From Isoetes taiwanensis (lineage: Eukaryota; Streptophyta; Lycopodiopsida; Isoetales; Isoetaceae), in contig JAJEKV010000001.1 in NCBI GenBank assembly GCA_021234155.1, positions 37,434,826 through 37,498,825 of the forward strand: a stretch of 64,000 bases of DNA. The letters are read 5' to 3'. The notes under the pieces are model-generated. The model worked only from the letters and a program-made list of their open reading frames with translations. It made no database searches and was not told where the DNA came from. The position numbers were made by a program, and so were the translations under genes. Position 1 is the stretch's first letter; each line of letters starts with the position of its first letter. Below, piece after piece: positions 30,524-40,400 of the stretch.

Positions 30524-31634
30524 ATGGCGCAAGACCAAACAAACCGCTTCCGGAAGTATCGACAGCGAACAGCCCAGCACCAAGATAAGAGGCGACATAC
30601 AGTTTTATTTCGAGAGCAGCTTCTCGCTCGAGGAGACGAACTCCCATCAGCTGAGGAGAGTATTTTAGAGGAGCTACAGGAGGAGGGATCCGAGCAAGGA
30701 TCACTAGAAGACCTGGCTGACCTCATCAACCATGACTTAGATGAAGCAGAGGTGGAAGTAGAGGGCTCAATGATGAGGAAACTCAAGAAGTATTCGAGGA
30801 AATTGAAGAGGAGATACAACAACAAGAGAGAGAGCGGAACAGAGCAGTCGCTAAGGAGCAGGAGGAGCAGAGGAGCCAACTCCCCGGCCCGACTCGAGGA
30901 AGAATCCCCGAGGCCCGGATCCAAATCCGTAAGGCAAAGCTACAAGCAAGAAAAGGAGAAAGGTCGAAGAAGAAGAGAAAGCGTGAAGAACGGAGGCTGG
31001 AGGAGAAGAAGAAACTCAAGGGCAAAGGCAAGGAGGAGCCCAAGAGGAAGATCAAGAAGACACCTACGGCCAAGCTCGCCATCAACGAACGGGCCACCGA
31101 CCAGCCACCGTCCTCTGATGACAAAACTGATGAAGATTACGACCCTAATCAAGAGGTATGGAGCTCCTCCAAACCCGCAGATGAGGATCGGATAGACCGG
31201 GATCGGCAGGTACAAGCACCCCCACCCTACCCAACGTGGTAGAAGGACAAAGATCCGAAGAGGCCACCCCGACCTGCCTGCGAGTCTTATGTGGTAGACC
31301 ATCGCAGGGTCTACCGTAAGAAGCTAAAGGAGTACCAGTGAATTCAAAGAAGAAGTGGGAGGCCTACAACTACTACTATCAAAGTAACAAGGTCACGACA
31401 TCAAGGAGGACGGCCATCAAGAAGAAGAAGACTCTCAAGCCACCTCCCCGAGAAATCCATTCCCCAAAGAAGCCAATAGCCGAGGAAAGCCGGATCAAAA
31501 CTATCACAAGCCGCTCGAGATTTGACACTTTCGAGAGAGGCTACGCCTTCATCCCCCGAAAGCACCATTCGCCAAAGTGCTCGTGGAAGGAGGTCGGCAA
31601 GAATTCGACATCCAGCATGAGGGTCACAAAGTAG
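30524..31634 (+). pseudogene. Leader ORF-H: histone-H3-tail-like start, charged nuclear-type protein
   Basis: ATG at 30,524 in good context (GCATGGCG). This copy reads MAQDQTNRFRKYR, while the copy at 63,925 reads MARTKQTARKYR, identical to histone H3 residues 1-9. Then comes an acidic part (LPSAEESILEELQEEG, LEDLADL). After a frame change near 30,766 there is a Glu/Arg/Lys coiled-coil-like region (EEIEEEIQQQERERNRAV), a basic KKKRKREERRLEEKKK stretch and an acidic DEDYDPNQE. A TAG at 31,240 (probably TGGCAG originally) and a shift near 31,335 precede a KKWEAYNYYY segment ending at 31,634. No known domain beyond the tail. Histone H3 globular sequence is absent. Confidence 0.6.
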
Positions 31635-31927
31635 ATGTCTGCTAGCCTTGCAAGAAGCAATCGAAAGCGTAAGCCGGTGCAAGATTTTGAAGACTCAAGA
31701 GCGTGCGCCATGCATGCCAAGAGAGTGACCCTAATGACCAAGGATATGCAGTTAGCTAGCTATATTAAATAAGAAAGATAAAACCTTGTAAATAATAAAT
31801 TTTGTTAATAAAAAGTTGTTTTGAGTAAATTCTAAGTGCATAAATATTGTTAATTAGGTTGAGTTAGCAATAATTGCCTTTTGTTTTAGTTAAATTGCAC
31901 ATTTTATGGCCAAAAGTGAGAGTTAAT

Positions 31928-31991
31928 TCACGGTGATGCCGCAGCATCGACCTAAATATTAGGTCAGGCCCCAGGCGCACACCGTGAGTAT
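31928..31991. repeat. Nested palindrome 3 (leader cassette 2)
   Basis: Outer arms TCACGGTG (31,928-31,935) and CACCGTGA (31,980-31,987); inner GACCTAAATATTAGGTC at 31,949-31,965. The arm change CATGG to CACGG is matched on the other side (CCATG to CCGTG), a compensatory change that keeps pairing. Confidence 0.9.
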
Positions 31992-32126
31992 TTCACATCA
32001 AAAGTGGTCTTAACCATCTCCAAACCAGCCAAGTAAGGGTTCAATCTTGCATATCTCGATGAGACCATCATGTTTTGACCCTTAGTTTATCATGTTTAGA
32101 TAAGTTTTGACCAAATAGGGCCAATT

Positions 32127-32193
32127 TACTCATGGTATGCGCCAGGACCTTGACCTAAATTTTAGGTCAGCCTTCTAGTGCACACCATGAGTA
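32127..32193. repeat. Nested palindrome 4 (leader cassette 2)
   Basis: Outer arms TACTCATGGT (32,127-32,136) and ACCATGAGTA (32,184-32,193); inner GACCTAAATTTTAGGTC at 32,152-32,168. It lies 136 bp after palindrome 3, nearly the same spacing as pair 1-2. Confidence 0.9.
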
Positions 32194-32387
32194 CTTTCAG
32201 CATTATCTCTTTCATGCCACCTCCAATTGACCTCAAATTTGTTATAGTAGGTTCATTAGGTACTCCTATTCTTGCTCAAACCTTCAAATTAACCTTCAAA
32301 TCCTCATTTTGACCTTAAAATAGGTGAGAATTGCCAAACCAAAAATTTTTCCAAGTTATTCAAAAATTAGGGTTTTTCCCTTTTCCC

Positions 32388-32395
32388 TATAAATA
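32388..32395 (+). promoter_or_regulatory. TATA box of leader cassette 2
   Basis: TATAAATA preceded by a TTTTTCCC-rich tract, 122 bp upstream of ATG 32,510 and about 195 bp after palindrome 4. Same order of parts as cassette 1. Confidence 0.5.
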
Positions 32396-32509
32396 GGCCA
32401 TCGTATCTCACTTAGCATCTTACGTGTTTGCTTCCAATTTTTAGGTGATTTCCCCCAACCCCTTAGGTGCTTCAAGAGCTGTTTGTTAGTCCGCTTTTAG
32501 TCAAGACCA

Positions 32510-33794
32510 ATGGCAACTGCAGATTTCAGGCGATGGTACAGCACCAGTGCGCCCATGTAGCTGAGGCAGATATAAATGCCATTTTCCAAGTTTTACAAAC
32601 GGAGATAGACATCCAAGCCACTTTGCAAGCAACCCCATCCTATATGGAAGTCATGACTGAGTTCCAAGCTAGGGTAGGGCCTTCCTTAGTAAAGCTTCCC
32701 CCCTGCACATGATATTTTGTTCCCAAGCAGTCCCTCCAAGCAACCTTTGAGTGATGTCCCCAACATTGCCTGGCACCGAATAACAAGGTTGCTAGATTGC
32801 CGACTACATGGTCATGCGAAAGAAATAGGACGGCATTTCTCCTATACCGCTGCCTTGCGAAGGTCAGCTCCTCTTGCAGATCAAGCAGAAAGCAAGGAGG
32901 AAGAGCCAAGACTAAGAGCTCGACTCGACGATGAAGACTACTGCCGAAGTTCGACCTGCAATCAGAGAGCGCGACAAGCGCACTGTGAGATCAGCCATTT
33001 GACCAGACCCGCAGAATCCACGTGATCGCCTCCCCATTCGGGCTAGGTATCACAAGCCTAGCTCCCATCATCATCAATGGCCAGGAGTATCTGCTCCTAA
33101 GCGATATCCAGAACCTCCCCGAATGCAGAGCAAGGGAGTACAGGCGCGACGAGTTGCTGCACCTCCTGTGGCAACAACCAGATCTCGATGACTTTATCGA
33201 CGGGGAGGCTTCCGACTTCCCAATCCACGCAAGGGAAGCCGACACCTACACCGGGGAGTCGACTCGATATTCGAAGCTTACAAAGAAGATCCGACAAATG
33301 ATGACAGCTGGGACCGCCTTCGTAAGAAGAATTCTATGCCATCCAAGAACGGATGGGGATCCGTGGCAAGACCACAAATATTTTGATGCCAAAGTTCTTC
33401 GACACCAGCTCCCACAGGTGTCCAGAGAAGAGGCGAGATCGACATGACCAGAATTGCCTCAACAATAAGGGACCACAGAGACCTGACGGAGATTCCCGTT
33501 GACGAATATGTGGGAAGACATAGAGCCGGTGCCCGAGCCGACGAAGAATCAACAGCGACAAACCGGGACAGGTCGCTAAGGTACTACCTTCCTCTACTGT
33601 TGGACGGTAGAATAGAGGTCATCCACCGCAAATTCAGCCCAAGGGGCGAAGAAGGGGTATTCATGCTCATCGCACTCTCAGGATTTGGTAACCACGCGCG
33701 GCTGATCCCATCAGTCGATCATGTCATCCTAGTCAAGAGAATGGTGGCACTGGACATCTTCGACTTCGCGGTACCCTACGGCAAGGAAGATTAG
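32510..33794 (+). pseudogene. Leader ORF-L, unknown protein, frameshifted
   Basis: A reading region of about 425 codons upstream of gag. It starts at ATG 32,510 (CCAATGGCA), shifts at once, and reads HVAEADINAIFQVLQTEIDIQATL to 32,712. Further pieces follow, then a clean 33,022-33,447 (GQEYLLLSDIQNLPEC, HLLWQQPDLDDFI, TKKIRQMMTAGTAFVRRIL) and 33,444-33,794 (IPVDEYVGRHRAGARADEES, RDRSLRYYLPLLLDGRIEVI, DHVILVKRMVALDIFDF). No family is recognised; no catalytic or membrane motif is evident. It follows leader cassette 2 as ORF-H follows cassette 1. The C-terminal part is repeated at 71-412. Confidence 0.6.
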
Positions 33795-34239
33795 CAGTGA
33801 CGGCGGCCTACACTTCGGACCGCAGAGTGGAAGACTTGGTGACAAAGCTTTACTGTGGCTTAATATCCTCGTGAACTTGGGACGCTTCAGAGGAACGCCC
33901 AAGTTAAGAAGTTCCTTCAGGATAACCCATCCTACCGGAGATTCCAAGAACAGTTAGACTCTTGATCCCGGAAGCATTGTAACTAAGTTTTTCTATATAT
34001 ATAAATACACTTTGTTTGACAATTTAAATGTTTTGTTGATGTATTCTGTTCCACAACTATATCAGCAAACACATAAATGCAATAAAACAAACAAAGCTAA
34101 CCATAAGGCTACGATCTACTTGTGTATGCAGCTAGAGGTCCAGAACAAACAAAAAAGACCGGGCGAAGTCCATAGAGATGAATGCAGACACCGCCACACA
34201 AAGACTCAAGAAGGAACCTCAGACGAAGAATTCGGTCCT

Positions 34240-35367
34240 ATGACTCCCGAAGAGGAGATATCGCAGATGAGATCTGATCTTCAAGAGATAAAGGCCTTAT
34301 TAGCAACACAAGCGGCAGCTTGGGCAGACCACAACGCCCAGCTTGCCGCAAGCACCACCTCGAAAGAGACGGAAAGGATAAGAAGAAGAGCAAGAGAAGG
34401 AGGTCCCCTAGCACGGAATCCTCCGACACAAGCTCGGATTCGGACTCTGATTCCGAGAAAGAGGTGGAACAGATGCAGGACCGTAGAGACGGCAGACTCA
34501 AGGACACAAAGACCTCAGACTACCAGAAGAAAGTAGATTCGGCGCTGAGTAACGTATGGAAGGCAAGAAAGCTTGAACAGCCTCGTGTGACAAATGGTCG
34601 CATGGAGGCAGAGGCTTTATCGGACGAGACGGGGAATATGGGAATGCATACTAATGAAGGACAAAGACAAAGGCAGGGTGGCTACAGCCAACCTTAAAGG
34701 TGCAGCCAGGATATGGTGGAAGGGCTATGCCAAGGCCCATGGGTTGAGCAGGGATAGCTGCAGGTTCAAGAAATTTTCAAAGGCATTCAAGCGCCACTAT
34801 GTGCCAAGGGAACACAAATGCCACATGATGCAGAGAATTTATCGGCTACAACAGGGCAACAAGTCCGTGCAGAAATACACGGAAGAATTCATGAAACTGA
34901 GGCTTTATGTGCCAAAGCTAAGTGAACGCCACGCAGTGGAAGGGTACATCGAGGGACTAAACGATGAGATAAGGAAGCTGGTAAGAGCAATCAACCCCGA
35001 ACAAAGATCGAAGTTGAATCGAAAAGCGCCACCGCAAGGATCGGGGTCCTCGTAATCAAAGGCGTAAAACAGCCAGCATTACCGTGATAAGGACAAAGCT
35101 TCGAAGTTATAGCCCTAGAGCCGACTAGTCCAGACCAGCAAAAGCTCTATACAAAGGGCAATTATGGGAAGCAAAGGAAAAGGAAATCGTGTATCCTTCA
35201 AGGATAAGCCGCAGCAGGAAGGGTCAAACTACTCGAAGGTGGTGCGATCCTTTTTACAAGCAATGCCTAAGGAGAAGAGGCAGGAGTGCATTGAGAAACA
35301 ACTCTGCTTCAGGTGCTTCCAACCATGCCACAGACAAAGAACCGCCTTTGTCATGAATGCGCATTAG
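34240..35367 (+). pseudogene. gag: Ty3-C gag (unit 1), frameshifted
   Basis: Second copy of gag. From 34,240 it reads MTPEEEISQMRSDLQEIKALLATQ and AAAWADHNAQLAAS. In the next frame comes a KKKSKRRRSPSTESSDTSSD and acidic segment (34,377-34,480) that resembles an SR-type basic/serine region. The gag core is open at 34,594-35,055 (LKGAARIWWKGYAKAHGLSR, SKAFKRHYVPREHKC, KYTEEFMKLRLYVPKLSE). A zinc knuckle at about 35,305-35,346 keeps CFRCFQPCH but loses its last Cys in this copy (CAG-type change), whereas the first copy has it intact at 1,927-1,968. Confidence 0.75.
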
Positions 35368-36000
35368 CAGAGTTGGGTGGATGGGAGACTCCCCTCCGAC
35401 GACGACGACGGGAAGCACGCGACTTCATCTGTGGTGAGTGCCATATCTTTGCAGCCATAGATTCAAACCAAGCGTAAAAATCAAGATCGTAATCTCCATA
35501 GTAGGGAAGGCCAAGGCCAAGTCTTTATAGTCCCCGATAGACACGGGAGCACCCACAACTTTAAGGCCTCCAAGAATGGTTGAGATGTTGAAGCCTCGCC
35601 GCTGAAGTCAAAGCCGACCCGTGGTGTTAGCAAGCTGGGCGTTGAGACACACGGCAGTAAGAGAATAAACTTCGACATCGATTTGCCGTGGATCAACATC
35701 CAAATGGGAGCGTATGATGAACATCGGAAGTATGATTTGATCATCAAGATAGAGTACCTCACCCAAAGAAAGGCCATCAACGATCGTGGGAACCGTGAAA
35801 GTGACCTTGATGGTTTCAACGGAAAAAATCATAGAAATTGTGTAAAGAAGTTGTTCCTATCCTACGTTGTATGTCTAGTAAGCGGCTGCTCAAGTCCATA
35901 AAGAGCGAAAGCAGTAGCCTATGTCTTCAAGCTTTCAGATCGAAGAACCCAAGTCAAGAAAGCAAGGAAGATAAGGTGCTCAACAAGTTACCGGGTGTAG
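35368..36000 (+). pseudogene. pro: Ty3-C aspartic protease (unit 1), frameshifted
   Basis: Homologous to the open protease at 2,130-2,600 but broken here at almost every CAG/CTG: the DTGS site appears as GACACGGGAGCACCC (about 35,539), and the following HNF and LASGAV-like parts fall in different frames. Only short pieces such as INIQMGA and LIIKIEYLT are readable. The intact first copy shows that the element family encodes a normal protease. Confidence 0.7.
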
Positions 36001-36712
36001 CTAAGTTGGTAAAGGAGTTCCATGATCTCTTCCCGTGACGAGATCAAGCGTATTCCTCCCATGTGGGAGTCGAGTGTGAGATAGCACTCTAACCAAAACG
36101 GCCGACGAGCAAAGCGCCAGACAGATGACGACGCAAGAGCTAGCCGAGCTGAAGAAGCAATTGCAGGAGTTGCTTGACCTAGGGTTCATTAGACCTAGCG
36201 CCCTCACCATTTGGGGCACCCATCCTTTTGTGAAGAAGAAGGATGGCACTTTTGAGGATGTGCATAGATTACGTGCAAACAACAAGCACACCATCAAGAA
36301 TAAGTATGCACTCCCCAGATCGGACGACTGGATGGATCAGCTCCAAGGCCAAGGTTTTCTCCAAGATAGACTTGAGGTTGGGGTACCATCAGATCAGGAT
36401 TAAGGAAGAAGACGCCCACAAAATAGCATTCGTGACCTGTATAGGCATTATGAGTTCACCGTGAATGTCGCTTTATTTGTCAAACGCCCCTAGCAACGCT
36501 CATGAGGCTTATGAACGACATCTTCGTGGGAGTTTTGGATACTTTTGTCATAGTATTCTTTGATGATATTCGTGTACAAGCAAACCCGGAAGAACACGCA
36601 CAACACCTAAGGAAAGTGCTCGAGAAACTAAGAAGGCACCAACAGACGCTTAAGTTGTCGGTGCCACTCAAGAACGGAGAGGGTAGAATACCCGGGCAAG
36701 AAGATTAATATG
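36001..36712 (+). pseudogene. pol: Ty3-C reverse transcriptase (unit 1), truncated
   Basis: RT N-terminus is clearer than in the first copy: [44 protein letters not shown] (36,125-36,403). Then [32 protein letters not shown] with the catalytic Asp pair (about 36,560) and [17 protein letters not shown]. It stops at about 36,712 by fusion to LINE-A1, exactly as at 3,338. Confidence 0.85.
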
Positions 36713-36725
36713 ACCGCCAATGAAA
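36700..36725. other. Second Ty3-C / LINE-A1 unit junction
   Basis: RT coding AGAATACCCGGGCAAG runs into LINE-A endonuclease (AAGAAGATTAATATGACC). It is the same fusion as at 3,338, offset by one unit (about 33,374 bp). Confidence 0.75.
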
Positions 36726-39650
36726 GAGTAAGTCGGGATAGACTCATGGAGAATTTTGTTATATCACACCCTCATCCTCTAATACTTATTATTGAGGTAA
36801 CAATAGGAAAGGGATCAAAGAGTTTTTGTCCACGGATGGATTTTATGTTTGCAATAAGACCTTGGGCTCATGGGATAATGTAATTGTCACGGTGTGATCT
36901 CGCAATTGACATCGCACCACTTCCCTCAAGTGCCGGAGAGGATAGATGGAGATAGTAGGGGGGGGGGGGGGATAATATCCCTCCAAATTTAACACGCACT
37001 GCTAAAAACCGCAAATTCTATAGGGACTTCAAGGAATATTATCAAGAGTCGATCCGCCATGAAAACGTAATCCATGAAAGGCTTCCTTGACAAGATGAAG
37101 AAATGTAAGGCATGGATCAAACAATGGGGAAGAAATGGTATGGGAAAAAAAAAAGGAAAAAGGTAATATCTACAATGAGATCAAAACTATTCAAAAGATT
37201 TGCTCTTGGATAAGGACAATAGCTTGTTACAAAGTAAAGAAAGTAGATTGGCAATTCAGTCAAAGGTATTGAAGAAGAGGAAGCCAAATCTCCGGGCTGT
37301 AAGAAGTAGATGCACATACATTAATAACATGGATCAAGGAAGCTCGCTTTTTTTTTTAGGGTAGCTAAGAGCTAAGGGCATGGAAGGCAAACACATTGAT
37401 CCCAAAGAATCAATGCTGGCCATATAGTATTTATTCTAAAGGTTGATAATGCCGAGTACCGGGGAGACCGGGCGCCCATCACCCTTACTAATACTAGCTA
37501 CAAAGTGCTAGCCAAATCCTTGCCAATAGGATTCAATGTGTCCTTATGAAGATTATCAGCCCATGTCAATCAAAGATTTCTTCCCCATAGAAATATTTTG
37601 GACAATTATATAGGAGCGGGCCGAGGGATTGCATTGGAACAAACCGATAGATCGAGACGATGCTTCTAAAGCTAGATTTTCAGCGGTATATGACACAATC
37701 AATTGGGATTCCTTTAAAATGCCATGAATCACCTAGGTTTCTCCGATTTAGTTTGTAATAAGGAGATGAGCATGAACATCACCGCCTCCCTCTCGCTTTT
37801 ATAAGTACAAGGGAAAAAAAAGGGAAAAGGAATATCTACAATGAGATCAAAACTATCCCGGAAAGATTTGCTCTTGGATAGACAATAGCTTGTTACAAAG
37901 TAAAGAAAGTAGATTGGCAATTCAGGTCAAAGGTATTGAAGAAGAGGAAGCCAAATCTCCGATATAAGAAGTAGATGCACATACATTAATAACATGGATA
38001 AAGGAAGCCAAAAGAAATTGGAAGTTTCTTTTCGTGAAGAGTACTCAAAAATGTTTGTCAACACCCAGCTTGATCAAGACAAACTAAAAACCTTTTTGAG
38101 AAGATCCCAAGGGCGTAGAAAACATTAAGGATGAGGAAATTGAAACTATCAATGGAAAACGAAATTTTGGAAACTTTCAAAACAATGGCCAAGGGTAAGA
38201 GCCCCGTCCAGATGAGTTTGCAAACAGAATTCTATGTGGAATTCTGGGAAACTATGAAGGAGGATCTAACCACCTTTTTCAAGGTGCATGGAAGGCAAAC
38301 ACATTGATCCCAAAGAATCAATGCCGGGCCATATAGCATTAAGTCTAAAGGTTGATAATGCTGAGCAATTGGGGAGACTGGCGCCCCATCACCCTTACTA
38401 ATACTAGCTACAAAGTGCTAGCCAAATCCTTGCCAATAGGATTCAATGTGTCCTTATGAAGATTATCAGCCCATGTCAATCAACATTCCTTCCCCATATA
38501 AATATTTTGGACAATTATATAGGGGTCAGCCGAGGGATTAACAAACTAATGATCGTAGACGCCGCTCCTAAAGCTAGATTTTCAAAGGTGTATATGACAC
38601 AATCAATTGATTTCCTTAAAAATGCCATGAATCACCCGGTTTCTCTCGATTTGGTTTGTAATAAGGTGATGAGCATGAACATCAACGCCTCCTTTGCCCT
38701 TCTTGTAAATGGTACTCCCACAAGCCTCGCTTTGAATGTAGAAGAGGTAAGATGGCTGCCCCCCGCACCCTATCTATTTCTTATTGTAGCAGACATGGTA
38801 ACTAGAATGGCCCCAACTTTGCATGAAAGGAAGAAGATCAGTTGTCTAAAACTGCCAAAGGAGAATGGATCTTTTGTTCTTATGCAATATGCTGACGATA
38901 CTTTTACTTTTCTTAAAGATGGTGATGATAGCTTGAAAATCTTTTCTCGAAGCCCTCTAGTTTGTTGGGAAGCTTGTGGGTGCAACTCAACAAGGTAAAA
39001 AGTGCTATCATGTCGATATGCATAAACCGAACTCGAAGGCATCAAAGTCATTGGCCAAAAGGAAGCCACAAAGATTCTGGGAAGCCCAATTGCCCTAAAT
39101 ATGTCTATCAAAGTATTATGGGACCAGATAGTTACTAGGATTAAAAAGAAAGTGATATTATACCCCTCTTCCCTTTCCCTGACTGGAAGAGTGGAAATTG
39201 CTAATGCAGTCATTGCAAGTACACACATTTTTTCTCCTCGCCTTTGGTAAAAATAAAACATCTGCTGTGAATATCAAAAGGGTCATCAGAAATTCATATG
39301 GCAAGGTGCTCATAAAGTGGCTTGGAGGATCTTATTAAGCCGGAAGGGGGTTGGTTGCAAAGACACGCTTATCCAAGCTCGTGCTCGCTGCAAAATGATT
39401 TGAGATCCATTTACTCAAACAATCCTTTCCCCGCTCCAAAATTATCAAGTATTGGGTAGAAGAGTCACATCCAATTGGCAGCCATTCCCTTAGGCATCAA
39501 TCACCGATTCAGCCTTTTTCCACCTCTCCCTTTTTGGTACCTCAAATATAATAAAAAGAATGATGGAAGCATGGAATGAGGTCAGGCCGCTATAGACCCC
39601 CGTAAATAGATGCCGATGTAAAGACATTAGTTTATTTTGGCATCCCAAAG
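36713..39650 (+). mobile_element. LINE-A1 fragment (unit 2)
   Basis: Second copy of 3,339-6,335, heavily altered at CAG/CTG (for example GAGCTGCTGAGG becomes GAGCGGGCCGAGG at about 37,614; CACCTGGGTTT becomes CACCCGGTTT at 38,632). The RT region 38,456-38,998 is open with QYADDTFTFLKDGDD (about 38,883). A 13-base G run at 36,958-36,970 is a likely homopolymer error. The same internal duplication is present. Confidence 0.85.
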
Positions 39651-40372
39651 CCCTTGAATAGTGACTAGGTCCCGTGATATGCATGAGGTGCCGATGAAAC
39701 TTATTGAGGCAGATGAACAACCGATGGAGGATGCTAGCAATGAGTTCATCCAAAGTACTCCTATTACGTAAGTAGTGCCATGCACCCCAATGGGAAAAAT
39801 CCAAAATCAAGACAATATGGAAGGGCAATCCAAATTTTTCACCGTGTCCCCATGGAAGACATTAACCCGGAGGAATCAAAACACCTTGAAGGCACAGATG
39901 AGCTAATCCCACAGGGGAAACAGATGAATGCAACAAATGACAAGGAAGAATTTTTTTACCCCAATGGTGAAAAAAGACTAAAAAGTTCAGTTTATAGAGA
40001 ATAGCCCAGCCTTTGAACTTGAGGGTTCAACCTAGGAAAAAATACCCTACCTGCTGAAAATTGTTACATGGAATATGAGGGGGATTAGGGGTCCCCTTAA
40101 AGGAAGAAGATCCCTTATAGCAATCAAAGAGATGAGAACAGATATTGTTATGGTACAAGAACACAGACTGTCAAGCTTTGAAGCTGCTAGATTAGGCAGT
40201 TGGATCAACCCAAATGAAGATTCAGTGTGGACTGATGCAGATGGCACTAAGGGTGGGATATGTACCAGTTGGAAAAATCTGAAATGCAAAGGAAATATAT
40301 ACATGTGTCAGGTAGATGGACTGTGACCACTCTTGAGATTGAAAAGAAGGCAGTAAGAGTGATTAATGTATA
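39651..40372 (+). pseudogene. LINE-A2 segment 1 (unit 2): ORF1 tail and endonuclease start
   Basis: ORF1 tail is open at 39,780-40,004 (PMEDINPEESKHLEGTDELI, MNATNDKEEFFYPNGEKRL). The endonuclease begins at about 40,051 (KIVTWNMRGIRGPLKGRRSL) and stays open with MVQEHRLSSFEAARLGSWIN (the catalytic Glu) and GGICTSW to about 40,326, then VRVINVY to the Helitron at 40,373. This is the best copy of the N-terminal endonuclease in the window. Confidence 0.85.
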
Positions 40373-40400
40373 CTAGTTATGGTGCCCGGCGTTGCCGGGC
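40373..40400 (-). other. Helitron 3' terminus with intact hairpin (unit 2)
   Basis: Stem GCCCGGC (40,384-40,390), loop GTT, stem GCCGGGC (40,394-40,400), seven-base spacer, then CTAG on the minus strand at 40,376-40,373, followed by T. A canonical Helitron end. Confidence 0.9.

Larger units (their letters stand above)
28342..36712 (+). mobile_element. Ty3-C chromovirus-like retrotransposon, 5' 8.4 kb (unit 1)
   Basis: 5' LTR (28,342-29,857), tRNA-Met primer site, an unusually long leader with two extra ORFs (about 30,524-33,794), gag, protease and RT to the truncation at 36,712. The LTR interrupts the LINE-A2 zinc-finger end. The 3' half of the element and its 3' LTR are not present in the window in any unit. 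The leader of about 4.4 kb before gag is far longer than in ordinary chromoviruses. Confidence 0.85.

Noticed and set aside
30783-31302. Leu/Ser-rich minus-strand reading frames opposite ORF-H
   Set aside because: They are mirror frames of the Lys/Arg/Glu-rich plus-strand coding and have no recognisable protein features.
30036-32193. The foldbacks as MITE insertions
   Set aside because: No target duplications flank them, spacing within pairs is constant, and they occur only in the Ty3-C leader in this window; a transposon origin is possible but not supported.
33440-33450. Overlapping ATGA stop/start between two leader ORFs as a coupled translation signal
   Set aside because: The first copy (60-75) has different bases here and the protein reads as one continuous product; it is more likely a sequence error.
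36958-36970. 13-base G run as a G-quadruplex signal
   Set aside because: The homologous site in unit 1 (3,612-3,617) has only a short G run; likely a homopolymer error. The G run at 60,926-60,938 likewise.
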